This document shows, in pieces, positions 47,201-58,325 of a stretch of 64,000 nucleotides of DNA (its first letter is position 1; every line of letters starts with the position of its first letter). The stretch covers positions 62,001-126,000 of the forward strand of contig VLTN01000012.1 of assembly GCA_008330645.1 (NCBI GenBank), given 5' to 3'. A program made the position numbers and the translations under genes. The stretch comes from Cafeteria roenbergensis. Its lineage: Eukaryota > Sar > Bigyra > Bicosoecida > Cafeteriaceae. A model generated the notes under the pieces. It had not been told where the DNA came from and did not search any database. It was given only the letters and a program-made list of their open reading frames with translations.

Positions 47201-48096
47201 GCTCGTACGCCAAGGGTCGCAGTGTGGTGCCTTTGCGGGCGGGTCTGTGCTACTAGGAGTGACGATCAGCGATCAGCTCTGTTCGCGCGGCAATGTTCCT
47301 CCAGAACGTCGCTCGTGCTGCCAGCCGGGACGCCCACGATGCGTGCGCCCCGCCGACCGGCGTGCTCGAGCATTCGACGTGCGGCACCCTATGCCACCGG
47401 TGGGGGGCGGCCGCTCGGGCGCGCAGGCCGAGGAGCGCGAGCGGCCTGATCGACGGCGAAGCTTCCGCTGCGCGATCGAGCAAGGCAGCGGCAGGGCCAT
47501 GCTGACGCCCGCAGCAACACCACCGCCTCGAGGCGTACAGTGGCCCCGAAACGCTCCTTCCACGGGCTGCCGCCTCGGCTGCGGGCCCCGCTGGCCTGGG
47601 AGGGGGGCGTTGGACGATTTCCCGCGGCAGAGCCGGTATCATCCTGGTGCCGGCAAGCATTGCTCGAGCCCTGCTCAGGGTCCCGGCCGGCTCGTTCGGA
47701 GATGGCGAGCAGCAGTCGCAGGCACGACGAGGCAGCATCATCACCAGCCGCACAGATTCGTGACACGAGCGAACCACCTTCCCCTCCCCAGTGGCTATAA
47801 TCGCAGTGAGTGTGTTTGCTGACCGAAGACTTGTGTGGCCTCTGCATGACATGGGCGCAGGCCGAAGCAGGGAGGAGGGCGGGGTGCTATCTAACTTGCG
47901 GGGCGCGAGGTGCAGCCAAACTGCTGCGTCGTGGCCGAATCCCGGGTCCGCAATCAAGCCTGGCGTGCGACTAGCAAACACAACGGGCCTGCGGGTGAAT
48001 CAACAATTGCTCGCCTGGCGGCGGGCGCCGAAGAGCAGGCATGCCCGGCCGTCCGGCGCGTCATTTGTTGTCATCGCCCAGCGAGCGCCCTTTGTC
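47201..48096. other. Intergenic region between two minus-strand genes
   Basis: About 900 bases upstream of the ankyrin gene. A TATAAT-like patch is at about 47802-47810, too far from the ankyrin ATG to assign. One GGCAGAGCC word lies near 47628. No gene was recognised. Confidence 0.5.
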
Positions 48097-49752
48097 TCAG
48101 TTGGTCTCGCGACGGAAGAGGAATTCGCCGTTCTTGACCGAGAGCGAGGCGGCAATCTCCTCCGCCTTGATGTCCACGCTGCGCAGGCCGCCAATGGCCT
48201 CCAGCGCGGTCTTGAGGCTGGGCGGGAAGTCGTCGTCGTCCTCCTCCAGGGCCTCGCGGATCTTGCGAATGAGCTTGAACACCTTGACGGTCTTGCGAAT
48301 CTCTTGGCGGGCGTCCTCGTCCAGGCCCATGGCAGCGGGGCGGACCAGCGTCGAGAAGGCGAGCTTTGATGCGCCGAAGAGGGCGCTGGGCAGGGAGGAG
48401 AGGTTCGCCGCCATGTCGACCAGGGGGCGCGGGGCCACCGCCTCCAGGCGCACCGTGGCCTTGATCTCGTCCAGAGGCACGCACTCGTTGAGCACGTCGG
48501 CGAAGGAGTGGGCGATGTCCACGCCCAGCACCACGTTGGCGCCGCCGACGACGTCGGCCAGCGGCACGGGCACGGCGTCGGAGAGGCTGAGGATGCCGTC
48601 GAGCGGGATAACGATGGATGCCAGGCGGCCCCCCTTGGGGTCGTCGGCCATGGTGACGGTGAGGGGCGAATCCGACCGCTCGAGCATCTCGGAGATCTCG
48701 GCGACGGCAGCCGCCACCGCCGCCTCGTCGGCGCCCTCTCGCAGCATGAAGGTGACCACGGCGGCCGTGGAGGACTCCGCGATGGCCGCGGGGAGCGTGG
48801 AGAGGTCGCTCGAGAGGGACAGCGTGAGGGAGCAGCTGGCGTCCGCGGAGGTCACGGCCTCGTTGAGAGACACCTCGATGGTTGCGCTGGTGGTCTCTTC
48901 CGCGCCGCCGTCGGCGGCGCTTGAGATCGCCTGCGCCACGGCCTTGCGGGCCGCGGTGGCGTAGTACTGCGCCACCAGCCCGGCGCGGACCGCCCGCGCG
49001 CCAACGTCGGTGTGCGACTCGATAGCGTCGGATCCGAGGAATGCCGCCAGCTCGTCGATGTCGATGCTGCCGCTGCCGTCCTTGTCCGCCGAGTCGAAGA
49101 GCTCCTTGGCCTTGTCGGTCGACATGGCGACGCCCAGGCGGGCGAGGAGCATGTTGAACTCCTTGGGCGAAACCAGGTTGCTGCGTAGGCGAGGCGAGGC
49201 GAGGCGAGGCGGGCACGGCGGGGCAGGAACAACCGAGGTTGCAGGGGCAGGCGCGCCGAGGCGCCGCCGCAGGCGCGTGGCGTTGCGAGCGCGGAGCGGG
49301 GGTGCAGCATATGCACGTCGTGCGCGGCGGCATTGTTCTACTTGCACGACCTGCGCGCGGGCTGCCTGGCTGCTCCAGCGCCGCAGGCATTCGCCGCGCG
49401 CTGCCGGAGAGCCGGCTGGCCGGATCGTTGCGCCCGCGGCGGGCTGAGCCAGCGCGCTGCGCGCTGCGCGCGGGACTCACTCGCCGTTCACGTCGATGGA
49501 GTTGAACAGGGCGCGCACCTGCTCCTCGGTGATGCTGCGGCGGAGGCGAAGCATGGCTCGAGTCACACAGGGAGCTGGAGTTTTCGCGGACAAGGTCCGC
49601 GCCACAAGCAGCGGTTGAGCCGCAACCAAAGATCGGTCGGACGCTGCGCGCAAGCGCCGAGTCCGGCTCGCTCGAGCGCCCGCGGCCGGAGCCGCCAGCT
49701 CCAGGCACGCTCACGACTTGGCCTTGGTGGCTGTGGAGGCGGCGGAGGCCAT
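48097..49752 (-). CDS. EF-hand protein with large unrecognised C-terminal domain
   Basis: Three inferred exons: 49752-49715, 49534-49481 and 49180-48097; introns 49714-49535 and 49480-49181 have GTGAG donors and compatible phases (2 and 2). The spliced N terminus reads MASAASTATKAKSITEEQV. The second intron falls inside the first EF-hand loop and splicing restores a canonical 12-residue loop, DVNGDNLVSPKE. A second loop DKDGSGSIDIDE follows about 30 residues on, so this is a calmodulin-like calcium-binding pair. About 310 further residues are rich in Ala, Val and Ser (LADVVGGANVVLGVDIAHSF, then EEDDDDFPP near the end) and match no family I know. An alternative start at ATG 49554 would bypass exon 1. 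None of the dispersed motif words were noticed in it. Confidence 0.78.
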
Positions 49753-50313
49753 GGCGGGTGCGAGGGGCTGCGCGAGGGTCGCGAGTCGAGGGGGGCGAGT
49801 GCGTGCCACGAAAACCCGCGGAAAAAATTCCGCCTCGCTCCGGCCAGCCGCCGGCCAGGCCAGCTCTGCAGCCTCGGATGAAATTTGCGCTTGCCCTATT
49901 CCAGGCCGACGCCACCAAGGGCAGCACAGCGCCGGAGTGCCGCTCCCTGCACACGCGCCCTTCGCGCCGTCCAAGCGAGCGGGCTGCGCTGAACCGTCGG
50001 CGGGCGGCTGCGGGAGTCACGCCATTTGTCATGCTTGTTCGCAATGGCTTGTTTGCCTGTCCTCGGCGCAGCAGCTGCTCGTTTGGGTGATCGAGGTGCC
50101 GCAAATATGCCAAAATTTGGGACCGGGGGGGTGGCGCAGGACCACGCCGGGGCGCGCGCGGGGCCGGGCAGTCACGCACGCTGGCGGCACGGCGACCACG
50201 AGCTGGCCACTGGAACAGAGCCGCCCCCTTTGTCGCAAGTTTGCCGCGCTGACATTCACGACTTGCGACGGCATCGGCCGGGGCAGGCTGTGCGCCGTCC
50301 CGAGCACCACCCC
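49753..50313. other. Intergenic spacer upstream of the EF-hand gene
   Basis: About 560 bases between the EF-hand gene start and the stop of the SH3/IQ gene, both on the minus strand. The patch GGAAAAAATTCC at 49819-49830 is AT-rich and palindromic, and lies about 70 bases upstream of the inferred ATG at 49752. Confidence 0.45.
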
Positions 50314-53300
50314 TCACGCGTCCCTCCGCTGGGGTCGATCGGCGAAACGAATCGCCGCGTCCGTCCGCTTGACCGCGTCCTCGTAAGGCCACCTCATCGC
50401 TCCGTGCAGCTGCGACGACAGCACCGCCATTCGCGCCAGCGACCGCGCCTCTGCCGGAGTCGCGCCAGGAACGGCAGAGCCGGATCCGTCCGGGTACGAC
50501 AGAGCAGAGATCGCCACTTCAGCGGCTGGCCGGGCGCCGGCGGCCGACGCGCCGCCAGCCCTGCCGGGAGCGCCGCGCTGGGATTCGTGAAGTGACGGCG
50601 GCCGACGCGGCTCTGCCGAACCCTGCCACCCGCGACCACCCAGCGCAGGCGAAACCGCTGCGGGGCGGTGCTGGCTCGCCCAGCTGGAAGCGCCACCGCC
50701 TCTGCCTCTGCTGCCGCTGATGCTGCTGCTCGGAGCAGACGGGGCGCGCCTGCGGGGTGTCGACGGCGCCGGCGAGGCTGGCAGAGCCGAGTGCTGTCTG
50801 GCAGAGTCACGGGATGATCGGACGGGCCCGGGACTTCCAAACGCAGCCATGGCCGGCGAAACCGCCGCCATGCGAGGGCGCGAAACCGCGCTGGAAGGCG
50901 TGGGGGAGAAATCAGAAGAGCCGCGGCCCCCAGCGGTTGAGCGACGCGGCGTCGCTTGGCTGCCAACGTCCAAGGGCGACGGCACTCCGAACCGCTCGGC
51001 AGGCAGACCGGCGAGCTGCAGCTGGCGCCATCGCGCTTGGTCGATCGCAGCGCTGGCGTCAGCTGCTGCAGCGGCCGAAACCGCCCTAGCAATGGCCCCC
51101 ATCACTGGGCGACGGCTTGCCGGGCGACCGGTTGACTGGGCAGAGCTCTGCGGGGCAGGGCTTCTCATGAAGTGACTCGTGCTCGGGGACGTGAAACCGC
51201 CCGATCCGAAGTCCTCCTCGGAGGCCAGCGCTCGGACCTGGTGAAGTGGATTGGCAGAGCCAAGTTCAGAATCCTTCCATTCAGAGCGGCTCTGCAGCGG
51301 TGAAAACGCGGGCGTGCCGGACAGCTCCGTGGCTCTGCCAGACGACGCGGCGCCGGCCCTGCCTACGCGCGCGTTGGACAGCGCCTGCCTGGCAAGCTCG
51401 CGAGCGGCCGTGGCGGCGGGGCCGCCGTGAATGATGCGGCGCGATCGGCGGTCGGCGGCGCGGCGCTGCCGCTCCAAGGGAGTGCGGGTGGCCTTGAGCA
51501 CCACCGCCATGATGTCCCCGTGATGGGCCGCTGACTCGGAAGTGATGTCGGAGTCGTGCGATGACGTGTCGCTCCCCGCGTCCCAAGAGTCGCCGGCGTC
51601 GGCGCTGCGAGCGCCGAGAGCATGGTACTGGCCGCCCACCCCCTCGCCGCTCCCCCCCGCACCGCCGCCGCCAGCGCTGCTGTGGCCGCCGCCCGTTGCA
51701 CCCTCCCCGTCGGCTCTGCCAGTGTCGAGGCCGCGCCGCCGCCGCTGCTGCGGCGTGACGAACGCCGCCTCCCGGCCGGGAGACCCCACCCTGCCGATCC
51801 TTCCACCGCTGGCTCTGCCATCGCCCCAGCCAGACCGGCCAAGCTCCTTGGCCGCAGGCGAAACCGCTGCAGGGCTGGACGTCGGGACGCCGAGTGACCG
51901 CGCCAGCGACAGCGTCTGCTCGTCGAGATACATCGACCCCGCCACCGGCTCCTGGAAGGATTCGGGCACTCCGGCGATCGACGAACTGAGGCGACCGTTC
52001 TTCCTGGCAGAGCCGCCCGTGAGAGACGGTTGCCCCCCATCGGCGTCGCGCTCCCGGCGGCGTCGCTCACTCGCGATGGTGTCGCTCACTAGCTGCAGCT
52101 CTGCCGGCGTCAGAGCCCGAAGGGAGCGACGGGAGCCCTGCGCCTGATGGGGTGTTGATGGGGCGGCAGCTGGCTTGGGCGCGTCGCTCTGCGCGTCGCT
52201 CTGCGCGTCGCTCTGTGCGTCGCTCTGCGCGTCGCTCTGAGCGTCCCCTAGCTCTGCCGATGGTGGTACCGGGGGGCTGACTGGCGCTGATCGCGACGGT
52301 TTCACCGGCTGAGTCTCCGGGCGACTGGCCTGTGATTGGGTTGGCGAGAGCTGCTCCGACGTGACGCGCGAAACCGCCGCCCAAGCGTTGGGCGAAGTCG
52401 TCTGCTGCTTTGGATCCGGCTCTGCCGGCTGACGTCCATCACCGGAAGGAGCGATGCTCTGGCCGGTCGGGCTGTCGATCGACCAACGGCCCCTAGAGGC
52501 GGACGGCGAGGGTTGAGGGGGGACCTGTGCGGGGCCCTGCGCGAGGTCACTTGCGGTGGCGGGCTCGTCGCTGTCGTTGGCATCGCCACCCGCAACCGCC
52601 GGCGCCGCTTCGGCAGAGGCGCCCGCTTCGGGCGGGCTGGGCACGTCAACGGCGGGCGAAGGACCGACATCGCAATGTCGGTCGTTGGCGGGCTCCGTGG
52701 CGAAGCCCGGCTCAAGGTGGTCTGAAGACTCGCTGGCGATGTCGTCACGACAGGGAGCTGCCTGCGACACGATGGACGCGAAACCGTCGCCCAACCCAAA
52801 CCTGTGTCGAGCCTGCGCCGCGATATCGGGCTCTGCCACTTCCGCATGCAGCTCTGCCGACGTCGCCGCCGCGGCCAGTACCTCCAGCGAAAGCTTTGGC
52901 ACTGCGCTTGATGCTGCCGGGGTTGGGGCGGCGGCGGGGTGGTGGCCGGCGGGGCGGCTGGCGGGGTCGCCTGAAAACTCGTGCCTGCCCGCGTCAGCGT
53001 CGTCACTTCCAGCGGTTTCGTTGCCCGTGACGTTGTCCTCCAAAGGCCTCGGAGATGTTGGTCCGCCAGGCGAGCGACTCCGTGAGCGACTCCGCGGCGA
53101 GAGCGGCAGGGTCACTGTGGGCCGCTGCGGCGGCGGGGTGACGACGACCCCGTCAATGGCTCTGCCGCTGTCGCTGACGTCTGGGGAGCGCAGCCTGGCA
53201 GGAGCGACGGCTCTGCCGCGGGATGGGCGGTCGGCAGAGCCGCCTGACGCGGCCAGCGCAACCAGGCTGTCCATCTCACTCGCAGTGACTGTCCCTGATG

Positions 53301-55478
53301 CAGTTGCAGTTGCAGTTGCAGTTGTGATGCGTCTGACGGCGGCAGTTGCTGCCGCTGCCCTGGCGCACGCCGTTCGCGCTGCGAGTGCCGCCTGGACGGC
53401 GACGGCTCTGCCGCGGGCTCTGCCGAGTACTCGAGCCACCAGCCGCGAAACCGCTGCGGAAAGTGTCTGAAGTCGGAGGCGTTCGTCCCGAGCCTTGACA
53501 CGCCCCAGATGGCCCCGAGATACGCGCGTGATGGCTGCAGCTGCCGCGTGCTCTGCCGACCGCCGTTGCGCCGCCAGGGCCCCAGCGCGAGTGGCGGCCT
53601 CAGCCAACGCACGCCGCTCCGCTGCGCGAAACCGCTGGCGCTCTGCCCATTGGCTCCCTGCCCTCGCGATGGCTGTGGCAGCGTCAGCCTCCCGCGCCTG
53701 CCGCTCAGCGGGTGACTCGGTGCTGACTGGCTCCTGACCGGCCCCATCATCAGCTGGAGTTTTCCCGGCAGAGCCGTCGGAGTCAGACGCGTATCCGGCA
53801 GCCACCTCATCCGCCGGTCGCACGCTGATCAGCTCGCCATCAGCTGACAGCTCCACGACATGCGTGGGAGTCACCAGCATCATCGCGCCATCGTCGCGAA
53901 ACAGCGCCGTGCAGCGGCCCGACCCGGCGACGGACGGGGCTGGAAGGGTTGCGGAACCCCCGTCGCTGTCGACGTCGCTCGCTGAATCCTTCCAGTCGGC
54001 AGAGCCGGGGGCAGCACGGGGTCTCGCCGAGGGGGCAGACTCGGCTCTGCCGGGGTGTCTCTTCGCCGACGTCGACGTCGATGTCGGCGATGGCTTGGCC
54101 GAGGTGTGATCCGGCCCGAGCGACGACGGCTCCGAGGCGGCGGCAGCTCCGGTGGCTTCCGCGCTGGCGGCGCGGTCTCGGGGTGGCTGCTGCTTCGACA
54201 CTGGCCCGCTGGTCGCGTCGACGTCGTGACTGGCATCTGACTCGGGCATGTCGGCGCCACGACGGTCCCGAGACACGGGCTGTGACACGCTTTGGATGGT
54301 CCGCTGAACTCGCTGTGACGGGAAGGGTGACCGGATCGTGATGCCGTCAACGTCGTCGTCGTCGTCGTCGTCAAACGAATCAGTTGACCTGTCGCTGGAG
54401 TCCGAGTCTTCCTCGGCTCTGGCGTCCGACCCTTGCAGCGTCGCTCCTCGCGATCGACCAGCCGACTTCGCTCTGGCTCTGCTCCTGGCTTCCCGGAACG
54501 CCGTCCACGCCGGGATATCAAAACACCGCAGCGGAACGAAACCTGCCCGGTACGACGGGGTGTCAGCTGGGTCGTCATCGGCAAGGCCGGAAGACGACGC
54601 GCCTGGCTCCGACGGCGACCCTGCGCCAGAGCGATGGATGCCTCTGCCGCTGCTGCCGGCTGGCCCGCCGCCGCCGCTGCTGCTGCTGCTGCCGCTGCTG
54701 CTGTTGCTGCTGCTGCCGCCGCCGGCGGCCTCTGACCCGTCCGCGGCACCAGCGCTCGCGGCATGACTCGTGCCGGTTGCGCCGTTGACTGGGGCGCTGG
54801 CGGGGGCGCTGGCGGGGTCGCGCTTTGCGAGGACGCTGGCCCAGGCGCCGCTGTCGGGCACTCCTGCGATGAGCGCCGGACGGGAGGGGAGGGGACCAGA
54901 GATTGAGGGAAGACGGGGGCCTGATGTGGCGGTGACTTTGCGCCCAGAACAGTGGCGGCGGTAGGGGGGGTGGGGGAAGGCAGGGGGCCGGCCTCCGCAA
55001 TCGCTGGCAGGTTCGAGCGGCGCGGCAGCAGCAGCGGCCGCGGCTCTTGTAGCAGCTGCCACGGGAATCAACGGGCGGCGCGATTGCGCGCCACGCCTTG
55101 CGCGGGAAAGGCATGGGCGCCGGCAGCGCAGCGGTGCTGGGGCAGCAGCGACACCCCCCCCACCGCCGGCTCGATGCCGACAAAAACACGACAGGCGTGC
55201 CCGGAGCCGCGCGCAGGCGGCCCAGCGGCAGCCCAGACAGACCCACCACCCGGGTCGACAGCATGACGGGCCGCTCGCACACGCATCGGGTTCGCTTCTG
55301 GCCACACGGAGGGCTTGCTGCGCGCGGGAGGGGGGCGCGCACGCCGGCTGCGGGCGTGGATTCCAGTCGTCTCACCGACTCTGGTGACCGCGTCGCCCGG
55401 CTCAACGCTGATCTGGCCCCGCAGGGTGGCCCGGAAGGCGGACGTGACGGGGAACCATTGCTCCTCCACCCCCGCCAT
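50314..55478 (-). CDS. SH3- and IQ-motif protein, ~1550 residues
   Basis: Two exons: 55478-55376 (ATG, 34 codons + 1) and 54863-50314; the 512-base intron has donor GTGAGA and acceptor TCATCGCAG after a long pyrimidine tract. Splicing joins FRATLRGQISVEPGDAVTRV to GVPDSGAWASVLAKRD, which together look like an SH3 domain (ALYDF-like strand, GD, then GWW-like GAW). The closing strand, RAGFVPLRCFDI, comes only after about 85 Ser/Gly/Ala residues, so the domain carries a low-complexity insertion. Further on is an IQ-like calmodulin-binding helix (AAITRVSRGHLGRVKARD) with Ala/Arg-rich continuation, five tandem Gln-Ser-Asp-Ala units (52181-52240), Ser/Pro-rich disorder and a short ordered C terminus. 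It looks like a scaffold at membrane or cytoskeleton, by inference. It is rich in the dispersed DNA words. Confidence 0.75.
52181..52240. repeat. 12-base CGTCGCTCTGCG repeat, five copies
   Basis: Encodes tandem Asp-Ala-Gln-Ser units in the SH3/IQ protein. Confidence 0.9.
53301..53323. repeat. GTTGCA hexamer tract in the SH3/IQ gene
   Basis: Same tandem hexamer as in the histidine kinase and 58326-62486 genes, again encoding Thr-Ala dipeptides on the minus strand. Confidence 0.9.
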
Positions 55479-55891
55479 CCTTGCAGGTGCTCCCGGCGCT
55501 GCCCCACGGCAAGCGCATCGGCGCGTCGCCAAGTTGCCGCATGTCCGCTGATCGCGGCTCTGCCGGCCGCGGCCTCGGCAATGCGCCCTGCCGCCCGTGC
55601 TGGGGCCGGTCGGGGTGGTTGACGCGGACCCGAGCCGCCCCATTCGCGTGCACGGCATATGCATCCTCCACGGGCAGACTGTTTGGGCGCGCGCGGGCAG
55701 TCGGCTTGGCCTCCGGGAGCGGCGTTGAGCGACCGCGCGTCGAGCTTTCGCTGGCTGAGCTGAATTATTTGCTCAACGCCGCAATATATGAGCAAAACCA
55801 GTGCAAGCGGCCTTTTCGGCGAGCCCGCGCACCCAAGGAGGGGCAGGCCGGCCTGTTCAGTCAAGCCAGGCCCTTTGCTCAATTTTTGCGC
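55479..55891. promoter_or_regulatory. Divergent promoter of the SH3/IQ gene and the ketoacyl synthase
   Basis: 413 bases between two outward-facing ATGs. An AT-rich patch carries the inverted repeat TTTGCTCA (55768-55775) / TGAGCAAA (55789-55796) around a TATA-like CAATATATG. A third TTTGCTCA is at 55874-55881, ten bases before the ketoacyl synthase ATG. The repeated octamer is a candidate regulator site. Confidence 0.6.
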
Positions 55892-58112
55892 ATGTCCGCT
55901 GGCTTCGGGAGGGCGCTGCCGGCAGCCCGGCGCGTGGTCGTCACAGGCGTGGGGAGCGTGACGCCGTGGGGGCTCGGCAGCCTCTCGCCGTGGAAGCGCG
56001 CACGAACGGCGCCCGGCAGCAGCATTACCGTGAGAATCGTATGCACGCGAGTCGTGCCCATGGGCTCTTGCGCTGGCGCAGCTGCTGGCGCTAGCGCTGG
56101 TTCGGCCGGCGCTGGTGCTGCCACTGCTGGCTTTTGCGACGCTGTTGCCGGTTCCGGTTCCGGTTCCGGTTCCGGTGCTGCTGCTGCAGGGGCAGGGAGT
56201 GATACGCCTTTTCCCTGCCCGGCCTCGCCCGCCCCGTCGTCAAGCGCCGCGCGTGACAACAACGGCCCTGACGCTGCCGCCACCGCGCCGCCGTCGCAGT
56301 CTCTCGACGACGACTCAGCGTTCGACGCCGTTTCGGCCAGAGTGGCGGCGCGCGTGCCAACTCCCGACAACCCTCGCGCTATGGACAGCTCTGCAGTCCA
56401 CTTCGAGGACTTGGCTCTGCCGGAGGGGTCGTCCGCGGCCTCCCGAGGACTCTTTGACGAGTCTGAGTGGGTGTCGCGTGCCGACGTCCGCGCTATGGGA
56501 GGGATTCACTTCATCACGTGGGGAGTGGCCTCGGCAGAGCTGGCTCTTCGCAGCGCCGGACTGATGGACCTGCGATCGGCGTCTGACTCCGATCAGCGCA
56601 CCGTCGCCCAACGGATCAACGACAAGGACGCTGAGCCCGGCGCGTCTCTCATGTTGGCAGAGCAGGATGGCGGTTACGCGCCGTGGCGCTTCGGCGTGTC
56701 GCTCGGCACAGGCATCGGGTGCCTCGAAGAGATCGGCAGAGCCTACTCCATGGTAGAGCAGGGGCGGCAGAGCCGAGTATCGCCCTTCTTCGTGCCAAGG
56801 ATCCTTCCGAATATGGCGGCCGGTCACGTCGGCATCAGGTTTGGCCTCAGGGGCCCGGCGCTCGCGCCCACGACGGCATGTGCCGCAGGCAGCCACGCGA
56901 TTGGCGAGGCCTTTCGGTGAGAGAGAGAGAGAGTGATGGCGTTTTGATGGTGTTGTGATGGCATGGTGATGTCACTGTGATGAAGCGGCGACTGTGGCCG
57001 GGTTCAGGTCTGGGTTGCAGTGACGGCTTCGGGCAGGCCCCTGCCTCCGGGAAGCCGTGTGCCTCGTGGGGGCGGCCACAGCGGGAGGGGTGAGGGGTCA
57101 AGGGGGAGGGGGCGGAGAGGGGTCACCAGGGAGGCGGGGGGGGAAGTGGGGGGGGGAGTGGGAGGGGGAGGGGGGGGGGATCGCACGGCGGAGCGCACGA
57201 TGGGGCGCTGTCGCGGCCACAGCCCCGATAGCCCGCCGCCAATCACGGCCGTGTCACCCCCGCCGCAGTCTCATCCAGGCCGGCGACGCGGACGCCATGG
57301 TGGCAGGCGCCACCGAGTCAGCGGTCCATCAGCTGTCAGTCACCGCCTTTGGCAGAGCCAGGGCTCTGTCGAGGCAGACTGACCCGCAGCGCGCGTCGCG
57401 TCCGTTCGACAGGGACCGTGATGGCTTCGTGATGGGGGAAGGATCGGTGATGTTGGTCCTTGAGGAGATGGAGTCCGCTGTGCGGCGCGGGGCCCCAATC
57501 CTGGCAGAGCTCGCCGGTTTCGGCATGTCCTGTGACGCCAGCCACATCACAGCGCCGCCTGAGACTGGCTCGGGCGCCTGGCTGGCGATGCGTTCGTCAA
57601 TCGTCGACGCGGGGCTCTGCCCGGACGACGTCGACGCTGTCATCGCGCACGCAACATCGACCCCGCTCGGCGACAGCGCCGAAACCGCGGCAATATCGGC
57701 TCTGCTCGCCGGCAGAGCCCCCGAAGGCACTGGCGGGTGCCCCGCCCTTCCCAGACACGGCACCGATGAAACCGCCGGCAGAGCTGATCGATCCGGCAGA
57801 GCCGCTCCAGCGCTCATCGCCTCCGCCAAGGGAGCCGTTGGACACATGCTCGGAGCTGCAGGAGCCGCCAACGCAGCAACTGCAATCGACAGCATCGTGG
57901 CCCAGGCAGAGCCGCGAAACCGCAACGCGGACGACCCCAGTGTGGAGCTTGACCAGGACGTTGCCGCGCTGAGCGGCGGCAGACCTGCCGGTGACATGGG
58001 CGTGATTGTCTCCAACGCGTTTGGCTTCGGCGGCACGAACGCCGCGCTGGTCTTCGCGCGGCCCGGGCTGCTGGACGAACGCCGCCCGCCGGCGGGGGGC
58101 ACGGTGCAGTGA
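55892..58112 (+). CDS. OXSM: Mitochondrial-type 3-oxoacyl-[ACP] synthase II (KAS)
   Basis: Condensing enzyme that elongates acyl-ACP with malonyl-ACP in type II fatty-acid synthesis; the closest pattern is mitochondrial OXSM. Exons 55892-56916 and 57269-58112; the intron 56917-57268 has donor GTGAGAG, acceptor CGCCGCAG, phase 2, and rejoins GEAF-R-LIQAGDAD exactly as the family requires. N terminus RRVVVTGVGSVTPWG, then VSPFFVPRILPNMAAGHVG and nucleophile Cys in TTACAAGSHAIG. Exon 2 has FDRDRDGFVMGEG, the first His in AHATSTPLGD, Lys and second His in SAKGAVGHMLGAAGA, and NAFGFGGTNA. All catalytic residues are present. It is 622 residues, about 150-200 more than usual, through a Gly/Ala/Ser insertion after the first strand (with a GGTTCC repeat at 56147-56175) and another near 57710-57810. 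No clear targeting peptide is seen in the first 12 residues. Confidence 0.92.
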
Positions 58113-58325
58113 TGGGTGGGTTCCTTGAGCGCGGTGATTGTCTGGTGACGTGGTTAAGATTGACGTGTGGGGGGCGGAGTGAAGGGAAGGGAAGGGAAGG
58201 GAAGTCGCGTGCCTGCTCTTTGCCGTGCGAGCCGTTGCGGTCGCCTGGCAGGTGCAACGGACTTTTGAAGCCAGTCGTTCGCATATCAGCGGCACGGCGT
58301 GACCCGTCGCCGCAGGGAGAGTCAC
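58113..58325. other. Convergent 3' spacer with (GAAGG)n
   Basis: Between converging genes; holds a GAAGG tandem repeat at 58181-58204. Confidence 0.7.

Noticed and set aside
54864-55305. N-terminal extension of the SH3/IQ frame up to 55305
   Set aside because: It reads through a predicted intron, and the SH3 domain is only completed by splicing from 55376.
54575-55882. 435-codon minus frame over the divergent promoter
   Set aside because: Crosses the promoter and the SH3 exon in another frame; no domain.
56040-56185. Possible extra intron in the KAS linker (GTGAGAATC donor at 56030 region)
   Set aside because: Candidate acceptors near 56192 are in an incompatible phase, and the frame is open throughout; treated as a low-complexity insertion.
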